Below, one piece after another: positions 26,153 through 34,755 of a stretch of 64,000 nt of DNA. The DNA comes from Yersinia kristensenii (GTDB taxonomy: Bacteria; Pseudomonadota; Gammaproteobacteria; Enterobacterales; Enterobacteriaceae), in NCBI RefSeq assembly GCF_900460525.1, contig NZ_UHIY01000001.1, forward strand, positions 4,092,001 to 4,156,000, written 5' to 3'. The first letter of the stretch is position 1; each line of letters starts with the position of its first letter. The notes beneath the pieces were generated by a model, which made no database searches, was not told the DNA's origin, and saw only the letters and a list, made by a program, of their open reading frames with translations. Both the position numbers and the translations under genes were made by a program.

Positions 26153-27342
26153 AATGGAAATTCAGAGTGGGGGCCGTTGCAGGTAATGCACTGGAGTTTT
26201 ATGATATTGCTGTATTTGGGGCAATATCAGTTTACCTTGCAGCAGAGCTTGAACGACAAGGCTATACGCAAGGCATTATCATGGTGTGGGGAATATTTGC
26301 TTTACGCTTCATCGTCAGGCCTTTGGGCGGCTATGTAATAGGGCGCTATGCTGATATGGTGGGCCGAAAACCGGCGTTGATCCTTACAAGTTTTATCACC
26401 GGTCTTGCTACACTCGGGATGGCACTTCTACCCGTGTCGCTTTTGGGACACTACACACCGCTTGCGCTGTTGTTATTACAAATGACACTGGCACTCAGCT
26501 ACGGAGGGGAATACCCCACACTGATAACCTATCTTTTTAGTGATGCCCAGGATAACCAGCGTGCAAGGATCAGCGCACTTATTGTTTGCAGCTCCATTGT
26601 CGGCGTGCTGGCTTCTCTCCTGATTGTTTATTTCCTTGAAAGCCATCTCAGTCCTGAAATGATGCAGTCCATTGGCTGGCGCGTTCCTTTGCTCGTTGGC
26701 GTCTTCAATATAGCCATCAGTTTTTGGTTCAGGGCCAGATTACCCGTCCAGTTAGTGCAACCCGTTCGGGCGTTAAAAGTCCACAAAATGAATATGCTGC
26801 ATGTTTTTCTCTTTACTGTTCCTGGGGCGGTGATATTTTATGTCCATAATATGTCAACAACACTATTGAGAGAGGTGCTACATCTGGATTTTATTAAGGG
26901 AATTTATCCTATTATCTCATCCGGCTTATTATTGTTTTTACTGGTTGTTTGTGGTTGGTTAACAGATAAATATGCAACCCCATCGAAAGTGTTCAGACTC
27001 GGCGTTATATTTTTGGTCATTTTTTCCGTTCCGCTTTATTTTATATTAAACAGTAAGACTATTGAGTTTATGATGGCAGCACAGTTTATTATTACACTCA
27101 ATGCTTCAATGATATTATGTAATCTGGCGGCGGTATTATTTGACGTTTCGCGAGGTCATACAACAACGCTTGGGATGGGATATAATCTTTCACTTTCACT
27201 ATTTGGTGGTTTAACACCGCTCATTATCAACTTTCTAATATCATACAGTGTCATTTATGCAGGACTCTATATTTCATTGTCTGGTTGCTCCCTTTTGGTT
27301 TCTTATTATATCGATAAGAAAATCTATCAGTTATCACACTGA
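26149..27342 (+). CDS. MFS transporter, metabolite:H+ symporter type
   Basis: A 397-residue membrane protein with about 12 helices. The N-terminus 'GNALEFYDIAVFGAISVYLA' and loop 2-3 'RPLGGYVIGRYADMVGRKPAL' are the MHS family signature of proton-coupled importers of organic acids and betaines; 'YGGEYPT' follows in helix 4-5. It overlaps the VOC gene by four bases. Import of a small molecule handled by the VOC protein under LuxR control is a reasonable guess. It could also export a compound. Confidence 0.85.
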   Translation: MKWKFRVGAVAGNALEFYDIAVFGAISVYLAAELERQGYTQGIIMVWGIFALRFIVRPLGGYVIGRYADMVGRKPALILTSFITGLATLGMALLPVSLLGHYTPLALLLLQMTLALSYGGEYPTLITYLFSDAQDNQRARISALIVCSSIVGVLASLLIVYFLESHLSPEMMQSIGWRVPLLVGVFNIAISFWFRARLPVQLVQPVRALKVHKMNMLHVFLFTVPGAVIFYVHNMSTTLLREVLHLDFIKGIYPIISSGLLLFLLVVCGWLTDKYATPSKVFRLGVIFLVIFSVPLYFILNSKTIEFMMAAQFIITLNASMILCNLAAVLFDVSRGHTTTLGMGYNLSLSLFGGLTPLIINFLISYSVIYAGLYISLSGCSLLVSYYIDKKIYQLSH

Positions 27343-27374
27343 CCGACCACATCAATAATTGAACAGTAATTAAG

Positions 27375-27710
27375 ATGAAAAAAGAATGGTTCTCAGCAAG
27401 TGAATTGTTATTTCACCCTTTACTTCCGACAACAACACAAGGTATTCATAAAAAGGCAAAACGAGAGGGCTGGATATCCAGAAAAAGAATGGGTATTCAG
27501 GGAAAAGGCATCGAGTATTTTATAGACAGTCTTCCTGACAATGTCAGCACTTATATTTATCATCACAGTGAGTTGTTCGAGAGGATTAGTATTCAGGAAC
27601 ACTTTGATATCTGGATTAATGCGTTTAAACAGTTAACACCGAGTGAGCGTTATAAATTCTCAGAATATATATTACGGGAGGGAATCATCAGTATTTATAA
27701 AAACCTGTAA
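27375..27710 (+). CDS. Mu-type DNA-binding (HTH_Tnp_Mu_1-like) protein
   Basis: A 111-residue protein. 'EWFSASELLFHPLLPTTTQGIHKKAKREGWISRKR' (in part: EWFSASELL and GIHKKAKREGW) and 'GKGIEYFIDSLP' form the winged-helix domain seen in the Mu transposase N-terminus and Mu repressor. The C-terminal half (LTPSERYKFSEYIL) is helical and not recognised. The gene follows the MFS gene by 32 bases and precedes the nuclease gene. It could regulate the cassette. It is the second Mu-related regulator here besides Ner. Confidence 0.75.
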   Translation: MKKEWFSASELLFHPLLPTTTQGIHKKAKREGWISRKRMGIQGKGIEYFIDSLPDNVSTYIYHHSELFERISIQEHFDIWINAFKQLTPSERYKFSEYILREGIISIYKNL

Positions 27711-27746
27711 CTTTTATTCTTAATATTAATTTGATAAGGAATATCA

Positions 27747-28304
27747 ATGAAATCAATCAATACTTACTTTTTTTGCGCCTTATTCATAACCACTCCGACT
27801 CTGGCATCCGATGAGGGCGATACCAATATTATAGAATGTCCGGTATCTTATGATGTGGGTTTCTCGCCAAGGGGAAATGCCCTGGATTTAATATTGGCAG
27901 AATTAGCTTCCGCTAAGGAATCTATTTATCTTGCCGCTTACAGTTTCACCTCTCAACCAGTTGTCGATGCTTTAATCGCAGCCCATGAACGGGGCGTGAC
28001 GGTTTCAGTGGTGGTGAATAAAGGTTCAATTAACGGGAATGGTGCCAAGGCCCGTTATTTACAAGAAAATAACATTCCCATAAAAATGAATGCAAAATAC
28101 AGTATTATGCATAATAAATTCTTTCTTGTGGATAATAAGTCACTTAAAACCGGATCGTTTAATTACAGTGCGGCGGCACATAAGAGAAATGCGGAAAATA
28201 TTCTTATAATCAGATGCGTTGATGATGTTATTACACAATATCAGCAAGAGTTTACACGGTTATGGGATGAATCCATTGAAATCCCCGAAATTTCTACATC
28301 CTGA
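27747..28304 (+). CDS. secreted phospholipase-D-fold nuclease (Nuc/EndA type)
   Basis: A 185-residue protein with a signal peptide ending TLASDE near residue 20. One HKD motif is complete: H122, K124 and D129 in MHNKFFLVDN, followed by SFNYS. The single-HKD, small size and signal peptide match the Nuc/EndA periplasmic endonucleases known from plasmids; they act as dimers on DNA and RNA. A GATAAGGA ribosome site precedes the ATG. The last gene of the + strand cassette; in a prophage it may cut incoming phage DNA in the periplasm (inference). Confidence 0.85.
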   Translation: MKSINTYFFCALFITTPTLASDEGDTNIIECPVSYDVGFSPRGNALDLILAELASAKESIYLAAYSFTSQPVVDALIAAHERGVTVSVVVNKGSINGNGAKARYLQENNIPIKMNAKYSIMHNKFFLVDNKSLKTGSFNYSAAAHKRNAENILIIRCVDDVITQYQQEFTRLWDESIEIPEISTS

Positions 28305-28608
28305 TAATTAATTCGGCGGCCCATAGCCCGAACTGACGTTTTGACTCTGGTGCTGCCTCAAATCCTTTATCACTTGAGTTGGCCATATCACCATCCCTGT
28401 TTCTCTTGGCTTTTCCCGCCTATTTAATTTCGTTGCTTCCAACAGCCACTTTTGCTTTGTTCACAATACATATAACTGTTCTATCCAGTGGGTGAATGAA
28501 GTGAGAACGGTGTTACTTCAGGGTATCAGGCGGCCTTTGGTTCCAGCCATGCGATAATGTCATCAAATAGCCTTCCGGAGACCTCAATTTCATCGCTACA
28601 GACTCACG
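28305..28608. other. junction between cargo cassette and Q, with decayed fragments
   Basis: Two - strand fragments are visible. One 30-codon frame from ATG at 28386 to TAG at 28294 (MANSSDKGFEAAPESKRQFG...) has a GGGATGG upstream but overlaps the nuclease 3' end. Another frame ending near 28530 reads like a protein C-terminus (LFDDIIAWLEPKAA) without a start. They look like remains of genes cut when the cassette was acquired. Confidence 0.4.
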
Positions 28609-28980
28609 CTACATATAGTGTTCCATCTCCAACGGTACACCTAACGCTGCCAAGCAACCAGCAATAAACCCTTCCGCCCTTTGTAATCGGATCACTACCT
28701 GATTCAACGAAACTCCTAATTTCCCAGCCATCGCACGTAACGGCATGCACTTGATGTAATGCCATTCAAGCAAAGTACAAAGGTATGGGTCTTTCTTTTT
28801 CAAAACATTCATCGCAGAACTGATGATCAATCCATCATCGTCACTACATGAAGCGCGTGATTTACGTGTATAAGGTAATAACCCTTTAAATCCAGCAGCA
28901 ATAGGCGAATAGTAAACATTCCCTCCTTCACTCGCAGCCCATGCCCCCCAACGTTCCAACACCATTTGAATGTCACGCAT
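28609..28980 (-). CDS. Q: phage antitermination protein Q
   Basis: A 123-residue protein starting MRDIQMVLERWGAWAASEGG. This opening, PYTRKSRASCSDDDGLIISSAM and 'L.KKDPYLCTLLEWHYIK.MPLRAMAGKLGVS' with a helix-turn-helix fit the antiterminator Q family (phage 21/82 type). It lets RNA polymerase pass terminators in the late operon, which here contains several hairpins. The gene is one base from NinG. The late promoter should lie downstream of its stop. Confidence 0.85.
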   Translation of the reverse strand: MRDIQMVLERWGAWAASEGGNVYYSPIAAGFKGLLPYTRKSRASCSDDDGLIISSAMNVLKKKDPYLCTLLEWHYIKCMPLRAMAGKLGVSLNQVVIRLQRAEGFIAGCLAALGVPLEMEHYM

Positions 28981-29552
28981 TATGCCACCTTACCCATCTG
29001 GCTCTTTTTTAAAACTCTCAAATCTGCTCTGGCCTGTTTTCTTATCTGTTCCAGCTCTTCAACTGTCCATCTGTGGGTTCGATTATCGTTCTCTAATGCT
29101 AAAACCCGTTCCTCACCAATTTTTCTAACGAGATTGCGCCGATAACGTCCGATATTTCCTGATTTGTAGACGTTACAGGAGGAACATTGAAGCCAGATAT
29201 TGTCGTGGGTGAACCGTAAATGACTGGCTGATGCTGTTGTTCTGAAATGCCCCGCATGCCATGAACTGGCGTTGTGAGTCCCGCATGAAATACAGCCATC
29301 ACCATTGGCTAAACAGGTTTCCCGTCGCAAGTCGTTCACCACTCGCTGAGTTAACGCAATCCAATGTGATAAGGGACGGGCATTCCTGCGACGGATTTTC
29401 AACTTATCCGCTCTTTCTTTGGCCTTTTTCTCAGCCTCATTTTTACGAACAAAAGCAATGGCACACTTTCCTCCGCAAACATGTTGAAACGGGCGTAACG
29501 GAGTAAATTCCTTTCCGCACATTTTGCAGTTTTTGGGTTTGCGGGGCTTCAT
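28980..29552 (-). CDS. ninG: recombination protein NinG (Rap)
   Basis: A 190-residue protein. 'KPRKPKNCKMCGKEFTPLRPFQHVCG..CA', the central CISCG and 'SWHAGHFR', and 'NIWLQCSSCNVYKSGN' are the NinG/Rap signature, with cysteine pairs and an HNH-like core. Lambda Rap resolves recombination intermediates. It overlaps NinB and Q by one base each, a compact nin block. Confidence 0.9.
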   Translation of the reverse strand: MKPRKPKNCKMCGKEFTPLRPFQHVCGGKCAIAFVRKNEAEKKAKERADKLKIRRRNARPLSHWIALTQRVVNDLRRETCLANGDGCISCGTHNASSWHAGHFRTTASASHLRFTHDNIWLQCSSCNVYKSGNIGRYRRNLVRKIGEERVLALENDNRTHRWTVEELEQIRKQARADLRVLKKSQMGKVA

Positions 29553-30001
29553 TACGCAACCTGCTGTTGTTTGAGTTTCTGATATTCACAGCGCTCTGGA
29601 ATAGTCAAATGACAACCTATTCCAAATGCCCAGGCTTCAATCTGATTTAAATAGAAATGCATATCCCCCGTATTTAAATTCGAGGTTTTCTTCAAAACAG
29701 AAATAACCGTCACCTCCCCCGTTCGAAGGTCTATAATTTCCTTTTCTTCATAACCGAGAAACATATGCTTCATACTGTCCTTGACCCATTCTGGCGTGGC
29801 AAATGAATTCCCGTTCTTTTTCAGGTAATGGCTTATTTCTGAATACCACAAATGACTAAGACTATTTTGACTTATACTTCTTTTATCCCGCCACTCGGTA
29901 ATGACGACCCGATATCTTTTCTTCGTGGAGACGAGTTCTTTCAATAATTGCCAAAATGATAGCCGTGTGGTTTCATGGAAACAAAACTCTATCTTTTCCA
30001 T
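29552..30001 (-). CDS. ninB: recombination mediator NinB (YbcN/Orf family)
   Basis: A 149-residue protein. 'KRYRVVITEWRDKRSISQNSL.HLWYSEIS', 'TPEWVKDSMKHMFLGYEEKE' and 'NTGDMHFYLNQIEAWAFGIGCHLTIP' match the NinB/Orf family, which binds single-stranded DNA and replaces RecFOR in loading recombinases. It starts about 39 bases after the primase gene and overlaps NinG by one base. Confidence 0.85.
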   Translation of the reverse strand: MEKIEFCFHETTRLSFWQLLKELVSTKKRYRVVITEWRDKRSISQNSLSHLWYSEISHYLKKNGNSFATPEWVKDSMKHMFLGYEEKEIIDLRTGEVTVISVLKKTSNLNTGDMHFYLNQIEAWAFGIGCHLTIPERCEYQKLKQQQVA

Positions 30002-30040
30002 ATATCAATCCGATATATTATATCGCAAGGAATAATAAAT

Positions 30041-31012
30041 TTAAGCTGCCTGCCGTTTTTTTATAAAATTCTCTTCTCGTACCAGCTCACCTTTCATTAA
30101 GACGTCATTAAAATCCCCTTCGTCGGGATAACGTATAGTGACATCAATCAAATCATTCTTTGCCAGCAGGTTAGCATGAGCACAGGAAAAGGCCGCATAT
30201 TGCCCTGTTGCTGAACTCTTATCCTTATCTGCAAAAATAATTAAATGTCTAACGCCTGCGGGAACAATAAACTTACTCATAAAACCACTGTTAATTGTCG
30301 CCCATGTATTTACACCATAAATCTGATAAGCAGATAATGCAGTTTCAATACCTTCTGCTATTCCCAGCGTGGACGATACCGGAAACATCCGTATTGCAAC
30401 CGAGCGCGTATATTCCAAATAATTTTCCTGTTGTAACGCCTTCATTCGTTTAGTACTGATATTTCCCAGTTGTGCTTTTTTATCTCCGTCCAACAATGTT
30501 CTGTGTAAATAACATAATTCACCGTAGCAATCTGTCGCCAATGAATAAAGTGTCTGATAAACACGTCCGGCGTGAAGTTGATTATCGTCAAACTTAATGG
30601 CATCAGCCGGTAAAACATTAATTCCGCGATTTCTTAAGTACCCTTCTCCGGTTGTTCCTCTTAAACGGGGAAGATTTACATATCGGTTAATCACTTTCTG
30701 GCGTTGATTTTGTCTCTCATCATTATTGGGAACACAAACATGTCGGTAATCATTGCCAATCAGTTTGTCTATTTCCGCACACAGTTCACTAAATGGCTTG
30801 TTCTGTGTTCGGATTAACAGTTTCATCCCATTGCCACTGCCACAACAGCAAATCCATGTTCCTTCACCGTTTCGGTCATCTATGCGGAATTTTCCCTGAC
30901 ATCCACAGACCGGACACTCCCCCTTGTAATGTCTTTTCCCTGTGACAGGAGGCAACCCGAAGTATTCAAAAATTTTAGGCCAGTGGCCTTTTGCGGCTTC
31001 CAGTGTCTTCAT
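30041..31012 (-). CDS. phage DNA primase with zinc ribbon and TOPRIM domain
   Basis: A 323-residue protein. The N-terminus has a zinc ribbon ('CPVCGCQGKFRIDDRNGEGTWICCC', shown as CPVCGCQGKF ... TWICCC) followed by a primase core, and residues 225-310 carry a TOPRIM-like fold: EGIETALSA, LIIFADKDKS and DEGDFND. It resembles the P4 alpha N-terminal primase region. It overlaps the helicase gene (ATGA), so helicase and primase form the replisome module of the phage. Confidence 0.85.
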   Translation of the reverse strand: MKTLEAAKGHWPKIFEYFGLPPVTGKRHYKGECPVCGCQGKFRIDDRNGEGTWICCCGSGNGMKLLIRTQNKPFSELCAEIDKLIGNDYRHVCVPNNDERQNQRQKVINRYVNLPRLRGTTGEGYLRNRGINVLPADAIKFDDNQLHAGRVYQTLYSLATDCYGELCYLHRTLLDGDKKAQLGNISTKRMKALQQENYLEYTRSVAIRMFPVSSTLGIAEGIETALSAYQIYGVNTWATINSGFMSKFIVPAGVRHLIIFADKDKSSATGQYAAFSCAHANLLAKNDLIDVTIRYPDEGDFNDVLMKGELVREENFIKKRQAA

Positions 31013-32532
31013 GCTGCGTTACTCATCTTGCCGTGTTTCTGTCGCCACTTGGCATAAGCTATCTGTTTGTGTTTGATGTAGTTGCTCACTTCTGGCGTTA
31101 ATTCCATTGGAAAATCACTGAGTCCACGAGGCCAGACACCAAACTTGTCTTTGTAGGTATGAGCACACCAGCCATCCGAAACAGGTTTCCCCATCGCCTC
31201 ACGCTGACGCTGATAAAACTTAATCTGTGACCACCACGCCTGCTTTTGAGACTGAGTGTATACACGCTCTTTCTTGTTGAGTTTGTTCAGTCCACGGTTT
31301 GTATCCGTATCAACATCTTCACCGGCCAGCGGCTTAAACCCACATTTGGGGCAAACATAGACAGCAGCAGGTTTCATGAAATGGCAGGAAGGACACTCCT
31401 TCGGGAGTTTTTCGGCCTTTTCTTTCGCCTGAGCACTGGCCGAAGGTTTCATGCCATCGTTCTTGCCTGGGAGTTCGTCATACTCAATTGCATCAGGAAA
31501 ACCGAGACGATGAACAGTGCCACTGTGATCGAATATCAGGCAGGACTCTTTGCCTTCCGCCTTCCTCAATCCACGGCCAATTGCCTGTAACCAGCGGATC
31601 TCGCTTTTCGTTGGTCGGGCATAAATCAGGCAGCGAACATCACTATCAAAACCAGCAACCAGAACACCAACACTGACAATGATTTTTGTCGCCCCTGACT
31701 CGAAACGGCGGATCATCAACTGACGCTCATCATGTGGTGTTTCGGCTACCATCACCTCGGCATTAATCCCCGCCTGACGAAACTGCAATGTCACATGATT
31801 GGCATGGGCCACATTCACACAAAAAGCTACCGTTGGCAGGTCTTTACCGTGCTGTAACCAGTTATCAACGATATCTCCGACCAGCGCTGAACCATTCATG
31901 ATTTCAGCCAACTGCGCCTCGTTGTAATCACGTCCGTAAGCCACTGTCTCCTGCGTTTTTACCCCGGTTAAATCTGGTTTGGTCGGCGCGTAAAATTCGT
32001 AGTGACTCAAGTCACCACGTTTGATTAATTCACCAATGGTGGTTGGCTTGATTAAGCGTTCGTAATAGCGCCCCAGCCACGCAGAAAACGGCGTTCCTGA
32101 CAACCCAATGGTTTTTATTTCTGAGTCTCTAATCACTTCCAGAATAGCTCTGCGCTTCATATGCGCCTCATCGATGATGATAAGGTCGATGTTATCGGGA
32201 AAATCCCTGCGAATAAGGGTGTCCGCACTGGCAATCTGGATCAGGCGACTCAGGTCATGGTTTGGGTGATCACGCCAGATGAAGCTGATCTCATCTTCCG
32301 GCAACCCGTACTCAATGAAACGCTGTGACGTCTGGTTAATCAGGATGGTAAACGGGGCAATAAATAAAACCCGCATACCGCGATCAATAAAACCCTTGGT
32401 GATAAACGCAGATAATCCCGTTTTACCGCTTCCAGTAGGTGAGTACACCATGAACGTGCGGTTATCCTTCCAACCGCTTCTGAGCATATTCAGTGCCCGT
32501 TCCTGCGCAAAATTTGGAGTAATATTCAACAT
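31009..32532 (-). CDS. DEAD/DEAH-box replicative helicase
   Basis: A 507-residue SF2 helicase. ATG at 32532 follows GGGAG, so it is chosen over an upstream frame start. Motifs: YSPTGSGKT (Walker A), IIDEAH, LSGTP, and 'WLQAIGRGLRKAEGKESC' (motif VI). A zinc ribbon follows the helicase core (CPSCHFMK ... CPKCG). It overlaps the primase gene by four bases. Phage-type helicases of this family open the origin region in place of lambda O/P. Confidence 0.88.
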   Translation of the reverse strand: MLNITPNFAQERALNMLRSGWKDNRTFMVYSPTGSGKTGLSAFITKGFIDRGMRVLFIAPFTILINQTSQRFIEYGLPEDEISFIWRDHPNHDLSRLIQIASADTLIRRDFPDNIDLIIIDEAHMKRRAILEVIRDSEIKTIGLSGTPFSAWLGRYYERLIKPTTIGELIKRGDLSHYEFYAPTKPDLTGVKTQETVAYGRDYNEAQLAEIMNGSALVGDIVDNWLQHGKDLPTVAFCVNVAHANHVTLQFRQAGINAEVMVAETPHDERQLMIRRFESGATKIIVSVGVLVAGFDSDVRCLIYARPTKSEIRWLQAIGRGLRKAEGKESCLIFDHSGTVHRLGFPDAIEYDELPGKNDGMKPSASAQAKEKAEKLPKECPSCHFMKPAAVYVCPKCGFKPLAGEDVDTDTNRGLNKLNKKERVYTQSQKQAWWSQIKFYQRQREAMGKPVSDGWCAHTYKDKFGVWPRGLSDFPMELTPEVSNYIKHKQIAYAKWRQKHGKMSNAA

Positions 32533-32542
32533 ACTCCCTCTC

Positions 32543-32917
32543 TCACTTGCCGTTAGTCGCCGATACCACATCAACACCGGAGGCGCTGAACCTGACAGCT
32601 CTGCCAGAACGGAGCAGAATGAATCCCTTTACTCCTCGAGTCTCCAGAGCACACACTTTCCGAATCGAACGCTTACGAGGAGCATTACCATCAATCTCCA
32701 CCACGCATTTCTCACCCTCCTGACAGGTAATGAGATAATCGACCCGACCAAAACCACTGCGACTCCCAGGCATCGGTGCAGGATAATTCGGTGTCAGGCT
32801 ATAGCCCGCATTTCGGATCTTTGATTCAAAGAGATACAGGAAAGTGATCTTGTTTTCGATTTCGTCTGGCAGGAATGCCCCTTGTACCAGAGCTATCAGG
32901 TTCTCTTTGAGTGACAT
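32543..32917 (-). CDS. small protein with restriction-nuclease-like core
   Basis: A 124-residue protein from ATG at 32917, with GGGAG upstream. The stretch 'GRVDYLITCQEGEKCVVEIDG' (G-R-V-D ... V-V-E-I-D) has the spacing of a PD-(D/E)XK nuclease core, followed by a Lys/Arg-rich RKRSIRK. It ends ten bases before the helicase gene. It may be a nuclease or a DNA-binding fold; the exact family is not recognised. Confidence 0.6.
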   Translation of the reverse strand: MSLKENLIALVQGAFLPDEIENKITFLYLFESKIRNAGYSLTPNYPAPMPGSRSGFGRVDYLITCQEGEKCVVEIDGNAPRKRSIRKVCALETRGVKGFILLRSGRAVRFSASGVDVVSATNGK

Positions 32918-33193
32918 GATAATTTCTCCCATTAGCAGTTAAACAATTAGCATTCTGGATATTTAGACGTCTATATGTCTGCGTGTTTTGGGTATACCCC
33001 TATACAGTGATCTACTTAACCATCTGTGTTGTCTGGTAGAGCTTTACCAGCGGGGTTGCACCCCACTACCCCGCAGGCACGTCCCCCCAACCCCCCTCTC
33101 AGGCATTGTTAAATAAAAATTAACAAACATAACAACCCTGTATCATTGGGAGGTGTTCCACCGACACCTGATATCTTTCAATCAGCGTGTTCC
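32918..33193. other. noncoding region upstream of replication genes
   Basis: Contains the symmetric word GTATACCCCTATAC at 32992-33005, related to the operators near the repressor, and C-rich runs (CCCCCCAACCCCCCTCTC). A run of AT-rich GTTAAATA / AATTAACAAA words at 33108-33133 could be part of an origin. Nothing certain. Confidence 0.35.
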
Positions 33194-33484
33194 TCAGGAA
33201 CGTGGTGTTCCTGCCAGGGGCGGTGGAACGGTATACCCCTGTAATGCTCTGCCCTGATTCTTCACAAACAGACGAAGCCTTGTGTTCGCCTCTCGTCTTG
33301 CCCTGTTTTCACGTCTGAATGAAACAGGCTCAGAATCAAACGTTTCTTGATAAACAGCCGCATACTTAACTGCGACTCTTCGCCTCAGCGAGGGGGGCAG
33401 TTGTAGCAGTTGCTCTCTAATCCATGCCTCATCGTCTTTACAGAACGCGGTTGGCATATCGATATGTCTGAAATCTGGGTACAT
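33194..33484 (-). CDS. phage protein, unknown, downstream of Cro
   Basis: A 96-residue protein starting MYPDFRHIDMPTAFCKDDEAW, rich in Arg. The middle (ALRRRVAVKYAAVYQE..) is helical and basic. It follows Cro by 15 bases. It may be a small DNA-binding or replication accessory protein; no family recognised. Confidence 0.6.
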   Translation of the reverse strand: MYPDFRHIDMPTAFCKDDEAWIREQLLQLPPSLRRRVAVKYAAVYQETFDSEPVSFRRENRARREANTRLRLFVKNQGRALQGYTVPPPLAGTPRS

Positions 33485-33499
33485 AACATTACCCAGAAC

Positions 33500-33754
33500 T
33501 CAAGCAGCTTCGTCACTATGCGATTCGACACTTATCAACTCAGGCCAGATTTTTTCCCAGTCATCTGGATGAAGAGCTTTCCTGTTAACTGCGCCACCAG
33601 AATAAACTTCAATCAAAACAGACAGTGCAGCTCCTAACTTTTGTTTTTTACTTATCGCCTTACGCAGGTATTCAAGAGAGGTTCCACATTGGGTTGCAAA
33701 TTCTCTTTGTTTACCCGTCGGTAAGGCATTTAGGTACACTCTTAGTGTTTCCAT
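33500..33754 (-). CDS. cro: Cro-type repressor (YdaS/P22-Cro fold)
   Basis: An 84-residue helix-turn-helix protein. 'LRVYLNALPTGKQREFATQCGTSLEYLRKAISKKQKLGAALSVLIEVYSGG' (ends quoted as LRVYLNALP and LRKAISKKQKL) is the YdaS-like Cro fold. It is divergent from the CI gene and first in the rightward-type early operon. The GGAGG site (GTAGGAGGCTGT) lies ahead of its ATG. The -35/-10 pair on the - strand, TTGAAA-16-TATACT, overlaps the symmetric operator. Confidence 0.85.
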   Translation of the reverse strand: METLRVYLNALPTGKQREFATQCGTSLEYLRKAISKKQKLGAALSVLIEVYSGGAVNRKALHPDDWEKIWPELISVESHSDEAA

Positions 33755-33852
33755 ACAGCCTCCTACATTCGGAAATTAGTATACCCTAAAGTATATCAAT
33801 TTCAATACATGAAAGTTATTTACCTCCTAGTAATTCACAGTAAGATTAAGAA
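33755..33852. promoter_or_regulatory. cI-cro control region with symmetric operator
   Basis: The divergent gap contains TATACTTTAGGGTATA-type symmetry (GTATACCCTAAAGTATAT on the + strand, 33779-33796). On the - strand TTGAAA and TATACT, 16 bp apart, make a good pR overlapping it. Similar GTATACCC words occur near 32992 and, inverted, near 34783 and 34811. This is the expected operator site for CI and Cro. Confidence 0.6.
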
Positions 33853-34563
33853 ATGAAAACTGAGATACCTGATATATTCGAGCTGCGGCGTCTGAAACTT
33901 CAGGAGCTAGTAAGCAGCTTCAAAACACAAAGAGAGTTTGCTGACAAAGCAGGCCTTGATCCGACCGTGGTTTCACGAATGCTTTATCCTGTTGGCAAAA
34001 CGCACAAAAGGAATATTGGGGAACAAGCTGCCCGTCAGATTGAAAATGCCCTAAAAATTGAAAGAGGTTGGATGGATGGGCTAGGTTCAGCATCAATGAA
34101 CTGTGCCGAAATTCCTGCTATCAACCATGACGTTTACCGTGTGGAAGTTCTAGATTTGACAGTCAGCGCAGGCCCAGGAAGCTACCTGCTTTCCGACTAC
34201 ATTGATGTGCTTTATGCCATTGAGTTTACTACGGAACATGCCAGATCCCTGTTTGGTAACAGAAAACCTGAAGACGTGAAAGTAATGACTGTAAGTGGTG
34301 ATAGTATGGCTCCAACTCTAGTCGCAGGTGATCGTTTGTTTGTCGACATATCAGTAAGACATTTTTTGACTGATGGAGTTTACTCCTTTGTATTCGGCAA
34401 AACATTTCACGTTAAGCGTCTACAAATGCAGGGCAACAAACTGGCCGTGTTATCGGATAATCCCGCTTATGAGAAATGGTATATAACAGAAGATACCCAA
34501 GACCAATTTTATGTGATGGGTAAGGCACTGATTCACGAATCAATAAAATACAATCGACTCTAA
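33853..34563 (+). CDS. cI: CI-type repressor with S24/LexA peptidase domain
   Basis: A 236-residue protein. Residues 20-60 hold a helix-turn-helix (FADKAGLDPTVVSRML). Residues 95-225 are the LexA-like peptidase: cleavage site VSAG-PG at Ala106-Gly107, catalytic Ser151 in SGDSMAPTL, and Lys188 in HVKRL. RecA-driven self-cleavage would trigger induction, which matches the SOS link of the host gene sulA at the prophage edge. It is divergent from Cro and in the same direction as int. Confidence 0.9.
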   Translation: MKTEIPDIFELRRLKLQELVSSFKTQREFADKAGLDPTVVSRMLYPVGKTHKRNIGEQAARQIENALKIERGWMDGLGSASMNCAEIPAINHDVYRVEVLDLTVSAGPGSYLLSDYIDVLYAIEFTTEHARSLFGNRKPEDVKVMTVSGDSMAPTLVAGDRLFVDISVRHFLTDGVYSFVFGKTFHVKRLQMQGNKLAVLSDNPAYEKWYITEDTQDQFYVMGKALIHESIKYNRL

Positions 34564-34755
34564 GATAATTCCCGGCCAAATGCGCCGGGTTATTTATTCA
34601 TCTTTCCAGCCCCAATTCCCGCAACATTCTCCTCTCCCTTCCCCAATCACGTTAAGCCGCCTTTGCTCCAAATACTAACCCCTCTTCTCCCGATCAATAG
34701 TCTTCAGCATTTGTCATAAGCACCATTAAAAAGAAATACTCTATAAAACAATAAA

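Noticed and set aside
24584..28304. Anti-CRISPR locus with Aca-type regulator, as in related phages
   Set aside because: The two small DNA-binding proteins are of Ner and Mu type, not Aca-like, and no small acidic partner gene precedes them.
28294..28386. 30-codon - strand frame with a GGGATGG ahead
   Set aside because: It overlaps the nuclease gene antisense, is very short and has no match I know; listed only as a remnant.
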